From a bacterium (lineage in GTDB: Bacteria; Auribacterota; UBA3054; B51-G9), in assembly GCA_029933535.1 (NCBI GenBank), contig JAOZNZ010000050.1, forward strand, positions 1 through 12,033: 12,033 nt of DNA, written 5' to 3'. The position numbers and the translations under genes are program-made. Shown here in pieces: positions 1 to 4,805 of the stretch. Numbering within the stretch: position 1 is the first letter of the stretch; every line of letters begins with the position of its first letter. The notes under the pieces were generated by a model. That model made no database searches. It saw only the letters and a list, made by a program, of their open reading frames with translations, and had not been told where the DNA came from.

Positions 1-474
1 ACAAAAAAGGATTTAAAAATTAACAGTGTTGAAATCAGGATTGGCGAATCATTTACAACAAAATCAGGTATCACAGTATCTATCGAACCGGTTGAAAGCC
101 GTGACAAAAGCATTTCCTCAAATGGAGAAGCGTGGGAAAATGTGGTTCTTGGTTTGAAAAGTGAAATGATTCAATATGCTTCTGTACCTAAAAATTCTGT
201 TTTTAATATTCGATCGCGAAGAAATGGCGACAGATACAAGCCAATTCACGGTAAAGAAACAAAAATAAAAAATTTATTTATCACGGCTCATATACCACAA
301 CAACTGAAAAATGCGATTCCAATTATTGAATTGGAAGATCAAATTGTTTGGTTAAGCGGCTGGCGGATAGCGCAAGAATTCAAGATTTCGGATAAAACTG
401 TAATTACAAATACACAGAACATAGCAATTAAAGTAAAATACCACTGTCCGGTTAATTGTCGGGTATTAATATAA
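1..474 (+). CDS. tilS: tRNA(Ile)-lysidine synthetase TilS, C-terminal part (5' end outside window)
   Basis: TilS ligates lysine to C34 of the CAU-anticodon isoleucine tRNA, so that it reads AUA codons. Frame 1 is open from the first base, so this is the last 157 residues of a gene starting outside the window; the GTG at 142 is not its start. The recognisable part is the C-terminal tRNA-binding domain: an RSRRNGDRYKPI motif (fragment residues about 72-83), then a KxKxLFI stretch, a PxxxxxxIP loop and a VWLSGWRIAQEF strand, matching the RxRxxGDRxxP...W..G.RI pattern of TilS C-terminal domains. The N-terminal PP-loop ATPase domain with SGGxDS is not in the window, so the name rests on the C-terminal domain alone. 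The gene ends with TAA and converges on the symporter gene. A fused upstream domain cannot be excluded. Confidence 0.82.
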   Translation, partial: TKKDLKINSVEIRIGESFTTKSGITVSIEPVESRDKSISSNGEAWENVVLGLKSEMIQYASVPKNSVFNIRSRRNGDRYKPIHGKETKIKNLFITAHIPQQLKNAIPIIELEDQIVWLSGWRIAQEFKISDKTVITNTQNIAIKVKYHCPVNCRVLI

Positions 475-490
475 TTATTATAATTATATT
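468..490 (+). terminator. AT-only hairpin at tilS stop, possible weak terminator
   Basis: AATATAATTA, loop TTA, TAATTATATT gives a perfect 10-bp stem that overlaps the tilS stop codon and is followed by TTCCTTT. It contains no GC pairs, so it would be weak. Its terminator role is inference from position only. Confidence 0.3.
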
Positions 491-508
491 TCCTTTACGA
501 ACTTTGCA

Positions 509-601
509 CCTTAGCGAGATATATCTTTTTTAGCGCCAAGTTCTCTTCTTTTAAATTACAATGAAGTTTTTAAAAAACAAATATTTTTTATCTCGCTAAG
601 G
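509..601. repeat. 13-bp inverted repeat between convergent genes
   Basis: CCTTAGCGAGATA (509-521) and TATCTCGCTAAGG (589-601) are perfect reverse complements separated by 67 bp. The outer flanks (ACTTTGCA on the left; GCGCTAAGAACGCAAAA on the right) resemble the dispersed 'CTTTGCG...CTTAGCGAGA' extragenic repeats seen in many bacterial genomes. Lying between converging tilS and the symporter gene, a folded transcript could stop transcription from both sides. No run of U follows directly on either strand. Confidence 0.6.
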
Positions 602-620
602 CGCTAAGAACGCAAAATAA

Positions 621-1985
621 TTAAGGGCTTTCATTGATATTTTTAAGCGCAAGTTTGTTTTTATTCGCTTTTTCTTCTGTCAGGGTATATCCGCGATAAA
701 TTATCACTGCTGAAATGAAAAAGGTTATAAAAGGAATTACATAAGTAATTCTAAAAATCATAATTGATGCTGCCGATTGCACTTCGCCACCATGAAATCC
801 AGCTAACCATAATGCTAATGCTCCAATCATAGAACCGACTGCCAGAGATAATTTTAAAATAAAACTGTTAATACCGTAAAAAACTCCTTCTGAACGGAAA
901 CCGGTTTCCAGCTCATCTTCATCCGCAATATCAGCAATCATAGAGAAAGGAAAAAGAAGTCCGCCTGCTCCGCAAAACCCAACCAAAACAGCCCAAACAA
1001 ACAACATAACTACTGCACCCGGTCTAAACATAAAGAATGACATTCCGTAAAACACGGCTGCGCAAAGAAAAGCGCCTGCCAGAACATGTTTCTTGTCATA
1101 TTTTTCACCGATTTTTTTCCATACCGGGAAGCCGAGATAAACTGCCAACGTGTAAACGGCGTAAGCGGGAAATAAAAGATGTTCAAGTTTCACCCAATAT
1201 TTCAGCATAAATGGCAAAAATTGAACAGCCAATGTTGTTCCTGAATTTACAATAATCATCGCAATCGCAAGATTTCGGAAAGATTTATTTTGGAAACTTG
1301 TTTTTAATATTTTAATAAATGATTTTTTGGATGCCGTTTCTTTCACCCTGATAGTTTCTTTTGTTGTAAAATAAGTTAACAAAAGAAATATACCCGACGG
1401 GATTGCAAGGCAGGCCGCTACGACCATAAAACTCATTTGTTTATTTTGGAAATGCAGCAAATCGGAAAACAGTTTCATCGCCATGCCGATAAGTCCTCCG
1501 ATCATTCCAAAAGCTAAATTATAAGCAAATATCGTTGTACGTTCATGGTAATGAGGAGTAAGCTCACCGCCGAGTGATACGTACGGAACTCCTACGATTG
1601 TTATTGCTGTAGTGAATAACAGGTTCGCTATAAGAAGATAGGAGAATATAATTGTATTACTACCCGATCCGAATGGATACCATAATAATACAAAACTTAA
1701 TACTAGAAGCGGAGTACCCCAAAAAATATACGGTCGCCGCCTACCGTATGATGTTTGTGTGCGGTCACTTATTAATCCCATTAGCGGATCGCTTATCGCA
1801 TCCCAGAATCGCGGAATGGTAAGTGCCAGCCCTACAAGAAGCGGTGGCAGGATAACTATATCCGTATAAAAATAAAGAAGATAGGAAACTACAGCATTCG
1901 TAATGCATGCCATTCCGAAATTACCGACACCGTATCCCAGCTTAACGCCAAGTTTCAGTTGTGAGTTTTCAGATTTTGTTATCAT
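621..1985 (-). CDS. GPH-family (MelB-like) sugar:cation symporter
   Basis: This is an inner-membrane secondary transporter of 454 residues, close to the family norm of about 450-480, with about twelve hydrophobic segments. The diagnostic glycoside-pentoside-hexuronide:cation symporter signature lies after helix 2: PRFWDAISDPLMGLISDRT (residues 58-76), then the cytoplasmic loop TSYGRRRPY. The aspartates at 62, 66 and 74 match the acidic cluster that couples Na+ or H+ to sugar transport in MelB. The polar C-terminus (EEKANKNKLALKN) is typical. The sugar cannot be told from sequence. The ATG at 1985 begins directly before the conserved KLGYGVGNFG stretch; no Shine-Dalgarno is seen upstream, where there is a pyrimidine run. 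The gene follows the ceramidase-like gene after 56 bp, suggesting one operon of uptake and breakdown. Confidence 0.88.
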   Translation of the reverse strand: MITKSENSQLKLGVKLGYGVGNFGMACITNAVVSYLLYFYTDIVILPPLLVGLALTIPRFWDAISDPLMGLISDRTQTSYGRRRPYIFWGTPLLVLSFVLLWYPFGSGSNTIIFSYLLIANLLFTTAITIVGVPYVSLGGELTPHYHERTTIFAYNLAFGMIGGLIGMAMKLFSDLLHFQNKQMSFMVVAACLAIPSGIFLLLTYFTTKETIRVKETASKKSFIKILKTSFQNKSFRNLAIAMIIVNSGTTLAVQFLPFMLKYWVKLEHLLFPAYAVYTLAVYLGFPVWKKIGEKYDKKHVLAGAFLCAAVFYGMSFFMFRPGAVVMLFVWAVLVGFCGAGGLLFPFSMIADIADEDELETGFRSEGVFYGINSFILKLSLAVGSMIGALALWLAGFHGGEVQSAASIMIFRITYVIPFITFFISAVIIYRGYTLTEEKANKNKLALKNINESP

Positions 1986-2001
1986 TTAGAGGAGGAGAAA
2001 A

Positions 2002-2061
2002 TTATTTTGCCTTAAATTATTCTGCCTTAAATCATTTTGACTTAAATCATTCTGCTGATCA
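2002..2061. repeat. 15-bp tandem repeat duplicating the 3' end of the upstream gene
   Basis: Four imperfect copies occur at 2002-2016, 2017-2031, 2032-2046 and 2047-2061, of the type TTATTCTGCCTTAAA. The third and fourth copies cover the stop codon and last codons of the ceramidase-like gene. Because the unit is five codons long, each copy carries an in-frame TAA on the minus strand. It looks like slippage duplication of the gene's 3' terminus. Confidence 0.7.
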
Positions 2062-3394
2062 CGGCGTCTTCAAAAGCAGCCGGAGTTTCATGGGTATACG
2101 AAAATCCCACCATTACCTGAAGGCCAAATGTTTCATAAGGCCTAAGTTCAGGTTTTAGTTCGTAAAATTTCTTTTCTGTCAGATAAGACTCAAATCCGAG
2201 TGACGCGGTAGAGATTAATGTTACAGGGAAAGGTGATTTTTCACGTATTCTGACACCTATCTGCCAGGCAACTTCCAATGGTGTAAATACTACTGCAATA
2301 TCTCCAAGTGATATCATTCCGCCGGAAATAGTGCGGATTTTTTTTTCATTATCGCCTTGTTTAATAATATCATCCACCCATTCAGCCATTATTTTTGACG
2401 CGTCTTTCAAAAGGTCATCAGTTGGATCACTGTCATGTAATTTGGGAGCATTAAGATTAATAAAACTATCTCTAATTTCACACATTTTTTCAATATCGTG
2501 ATTCACATGAATCGGCAGATCGATATTGTAATGTTCAAATTGCAGATTGGTGAGATTAAGTTGACGTGATTTATTTTTTAATGCAAAAAGTCCGGCTTCA
2601 GCAATACAGTTTCCTAATCGTTCAACCATTTCAAAGTCACCTTTCGGAACACCCAAATACATCTGCGGCGGCTCGGTGAAACGTTTTATTCCTGATGGTT
2701 GAACATTCCCTGCACATCCGAGCATAAAAGAAATTGGAACTGATTCGCCTATAATTTCAGATATCTTTTTGCGAATTATTCCCGGATAATCCGCGGAAAT
2801 TTGATTGAAATCCCATGATAAACTACACGGATGACATCCATAATTCCACCACATTGTAACAAGTTTTCCCGTTTCACAATCTGTAAATTTTATCACATTA
2901 ACCGAACCATCAATTTCTCCCCAAGGTTCAGCACGGTCATAACTCAAGCGGTCAAATTTTCCGCATGCGTGTTCGGCGATAACCGGCCGCAGATTTGCTG
3001 CAGCCTGTTTAGCGCATTCTGCCGCTTGTTTGCATAAAAAAGCAATATATTCATCTGTTCCGCATGGACCGTTATGGTTATGAGTTACAGCATAAAAAAC
3101 AGATTCTTCAGAAATTCCACATGCTTGTGCAACAGCCGTTTGTACTTCTTTTAACGCAACTGTATAAAGCAGATCAGCGGTAAGCACAATTATTTTTTTA
3201 TCATCCTGACATAAACAAGTCGCCTGAAGCATAAGTGGATCATGGATTTCAGATGTGGGATTATCACGTTTTGAGTATTCAAAGCTTTCACCGTCATGCG
3301 CGACAAACAAGCGTCCCATACCGACAAGCTGCACGGGTGATTTTGGAGTAATATCAATTTCAGCAGCACCGAGAAGTATTTGATTGTTTTTCAT
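2042..3394 (-). CDS. Neutral/alkaline ceramidase-family hydrolase (PF04734-like), cytoplasmic
   Basis: This 450-residue protein starts GAAEIDITP (residues 9-17), the hallmark N-terminus of the neutral ceramidase fold, and continues with IHDPLMLQA (50-58), THNHNGP (104-110), GCHPCSLS (186-193), ISADYPG (199-205) and GCAGNVQPSG (226-235). H107, H188, E374 (TPLEVAWQ) and Y404 (FESYL) are plausible zinc ligands by family pattern. In true ceramidases the nucleophilic serine lies in GDVSPN; here the stretch is GNVQPS, so ceramide is unlikely to be the substrate. There is no signal peptide, unlike secreted ceramidases. The ATG at 3394 is chosen because conservation begins at once; the frame stays open to 3478 through repeat DNA (DRT/NKS tripeptides), and initiation there cannot be excluded. 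The GPH symporter downstream suggests catabolism of an imported compound. Confidence 0.78.
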   Translation of the reverse strand: MKNNQILLGAAEIDITPKSPVQLVGMGRLFVAHDGESFEYSKRDNPTSEIHDPLMLQATCLCQDDKKIIVLTADLLYTVALKEVQTAVAQACGISEESVFYAVTHNHNGPCGTDEYIAFLCKQAAECAKQAAANLRPVIAEHACGKFDRLSYDRAEPWGEIDGSVNVIKFTDCETGKLVTMWWNYGCHPCSLSWDFNQISADYPGIIRKKISEIIGESVPISFMLGCAGNVQPSGIKRFTEPPQMYLGVPKGDFEMVERLGNCIAEAGLFALKNKSRQLNLTNLQFEHYNIDLPIHVNHDIEKMCEIRDSFINLNAPKLHDSDPTDDLLKDASKIMAEWVDDIIKQGDNEKKIRTISGGMISLGDIAVVFTPLEVAWQIGVRIREKSPFPVTLISTASLGFESYLTEKKFYELKPELRPYETFGLQVMVGFSYTHETPAAFEDAVISRMI

Positions 3395-3412
3395 GATTAT
3401 TGTTGTTTCATT

Positions 3413-3626
3413 GGACTTATTGGACTTATTGGACTTGTTGGACTTATTGGACTTATTGGTCCTATCTGTCCTATCCATCCTATTCGTCCTATCCGTCCTA
3501 TTCGTCCTATCTGTCCTATCCGTTCTATCCGTTCTATCCGTCTTATCCGTCCTATCCGTCTTATCCGTCCTATCCGTCCTATCTGTCCTATCCGTCCTAT
3601 CCGTCCTATCCGTCCTATCCGTCCGG
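3413..3626. repeat. Bipartite 9-bp array, copy 1
   Basis: The array has five units of GGACTTATT (3413-3457), a single G at 3458, then eighteen units of GTCCTATCC and variants (3459-3620), ending in GTCCGG. The GGAC core changes strand at the single-G junction, so the two halves are roughly complementary and could fold as an imperfect hairpin. The right end contains the stop codon of the four-helix-bundle gene (TAG, 3615-3617). On the minus strand the frame of the ceramidase-like gene reads DRT and NKS tripeptides through the left end of the array. Confidence 0.95.
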
Positions 3627-4550
3627 TTTATTTTTTCTATAATCCTTTCTTTTTTTATAAAGATTTTCTGTAAATCCGCCGTTTTCGAGAAAGGATTTCC
3701 CTAAACTCTCTAATTGTCGGTCGATTAAATAAATTGCCTGATGAATAATTGTGGCAGCACAGTTCGCGAATCGTTCTGATGAATTGCTTTCGAAGTAATC
3801 TTTGTAGGTAACATAAGTTTTATTTTGAATATAAGCAAGTTTTCTGATTTTAATAACTTCCGGATGTTCCTTTTCCCAAATTTCTAAATTGTTTTGCCGA
3901 AGATAATCTTCATAATCTTCCAAAAGTTCTTCAAGACTTGATTTCGCTACATTTATAAGTTTTAATTCTGTTTTTTTGGAAGTCGCGGAAGCCATAGAAC
4001 CTTCTGCAATGTTTTGTTTTCCACTTCGTGCGGCTTGAACCATCTGATCAACGGTTCTTGAAAATTTGCTGATGTATCGATCACAAAAAACAACTGTTGC
4101 ATCGTAAATTATGACTGTTAATTGATAAGATTTTAGATTTTTGTATCCGCCATGCTTTGGGAAGAAAGAATTGGACGAATTGGACGAATTGGACGAATTG
4201 GACGAATTAGACGAATTGGACGAATTGGACGAATTGGTCCTATCAGTCCTATCTGTCCTATCAGTCCTATTCCTCAAAATTTCTTCAAGAAGTTTTCGCC
4301 CGGTTTCAATTCTGAATCTAGTTGCTTTAATATTGTCAATGCGATAAGCGATAGAAATTGCTGCGTCTAAATTCAAGAAAAGTTTTCCGCTTTTATTTTT
4401 TGCGGAAACTTCTGATTCCAAAAGTTCTCCGGTATCACAAACAATAGCGAAATTGTCTAAAACAACTGTTTCACTCACTTCAAATATTTCAGCAAGTTCT
4501 TCACCTGTGAACCAAAAAGAATCATTCCAAAAATTAAAATTATCTTTCAT
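3615..4550 (-). CDS. RhuM-like domain fused to four-helix-bundle (23S-IVP type) suffix-domain protein
   Basis: This is a 311-residue protein of two parts. Residues about 8-93 (WFTGEELAEIF; LFLNLDAAISIAYRI; ATRFRIETGRKLLEEIL) resemble the N-terminal half of RhuM family proteins. Residues 95-128 are pure repeat, (DRT)n then (NSS)n, encoded by array copy 2. From about 131 (PKHGGYKNLKSYQ) comes the S23/IVP four-helix-bundle domain with DQMVQAARSGKQNIAEG (168-184), followed by the longer 'suffix' region with EIWEKEHPEV. The function of the bundle family is not settled: relatives are encoded by 23S rRNA intervening sequences, and Avd of diversity-generating retroelements has a similar fold and binds nucleic acid. 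The ATG at 4550 is preferred; the frame upstream has only a TTG and repeat DNA. No Shine-Dalgarno is seen. The stop codon lies in array copy 1. The protein is probably an accessory or mobile passenger. Confidence 0.72.
   Translation of the reverse strand: MKDNFNFWNDSFWFTGEELAEIFEVSETVVLDNFAIVCDTGELLESEVSAKNKSGKLFLNLDAAISIAYRIDNIKATRFRIETGRKLLEEILRNRTDRTDRTDRTNSSNSSNSSNSSNSSNSSNSSNSFFPKHGGYKNLKSYQLTVIIYDATVVFCDRYISKFSRTVDQMVQAARSGKQNIAEGSMASATSKKTELKLINVAKSSLEELLEDYEDYLRQNNLEIWEKEHPEVIKIRKLAYIQNKTYVTYKDYFESNSSERFANCAATIIHQAIYLIDRQLESLGKSFLENGGFTENLYKKRKDYRKNKPDG
4173..4272. repeat. Bipartite 9-bp array, copy 2 (inside a coding sequence)
   Basis: Seven units of GGACGAATT (4173-4235), a single G at 4236, then four units of GTCCTATCN (4237-4272). 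It lies in frame within the RhuM/four-helix-bundle gene and encodes its (DRT)n(NSS)n linker between the two domains. It has the same orientation, junction and order as copies 1 and 3. Confidence 0.95.
4299..4317. repeat. 19-bp direct repeat, copy A (in the RhuM-like coding region)
   Basis: CCCGGTTTCAATTCTGAAT here (coding for part of FRIETGR) is identical to 4718-4736. Both copies lie just right of a bipartite array (copies 2 and 3), so the arrays appear to have been duplicated together with flanking gene sequence. Confidence 0.85.
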
Positions 4551-4574
4551 AAGATTATTGTGTTTTGTCTTATT

Positions 4575-4710
4575 GGACAAATTGGACTAATTGGACATAT
4601 TGGACGAATTGGTCCTATCTGTCCTATCTGTCTTATCAGTCCTATCTGTCCTATCAGTCTTATTTGTCCTATCAGTCCTATCAGTCCTATCTGTCCTATC
4701 CATCCTATTC
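4575..4710. repeat. Bipartite 9-bp array, copy 3
   Basis: Four units of GGACNNATT (4575-4610), a single G at 4611, then eleven units of GTCCTATCN (4612-4710). It lies just upstream of the four-helix-bundle gene. On the minus strand the frame of that gene again reads DRT then NxS tripeptides, but is broken by a TAG in one unit, so the array is not part of the protein. Confidence 0.95.
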
Positions 4711-4717
4711 TTCAAAA

Positions 4718-4736
4718 CCCGGTTTCAATTCTGAAT
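4718..4736. repeat. 19-bp direct repeat, copy B (fragment of the RhuM-like gene)
   Basis: Identical to 4299-4317. Around it the minus strand reads like the FRIETG region of the RhuM-like domain with a short deletion before the array, so it looks like a remnant of a second copy. The stretch 4737-4805 beyond is low-complexity A/T (ATTT/ATT runs) with no gene seen. Confidence 0.8.
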
Positions 4737-4805
4737 TTGTTTGAATTTTTAAATTTGTTTTTTTGAATTTATTTATTATTTATTATTTGATTCTTGTTAT
4801 TTTTT

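Noticed and set aside
142..474. Stand-alone 110-residue gene starting at GTG 142
   Set aside because: The frame is open back to base 1 and the sequence is the C-terminal domain of TilS, so the GTG is internal.
1961..2158. 65-residue plus-strand frame with LNY/LNH repeats
   Set aside because: It is produced by the 15-bp tandem repeat and is antisense to the end of the ceramidase-like gene.
3380..3704. Plus-strand open frames of repeated IRP, VLS or SYP tripeptides
   Set aside because: They are readings of the 9-bp array, open only because the unit has no stop in those frames.
3413..4710. CRISPR array
   Set aside because: The period is 9 bp with no separate spacers, and there are no cas genes in the window.
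4141..4766. Plus-strand frames of ELD, IGR or ICP repeats over arrays 2 and 3
   Set aside because: Same cause: repeat DNA antisense to a better supported gene.
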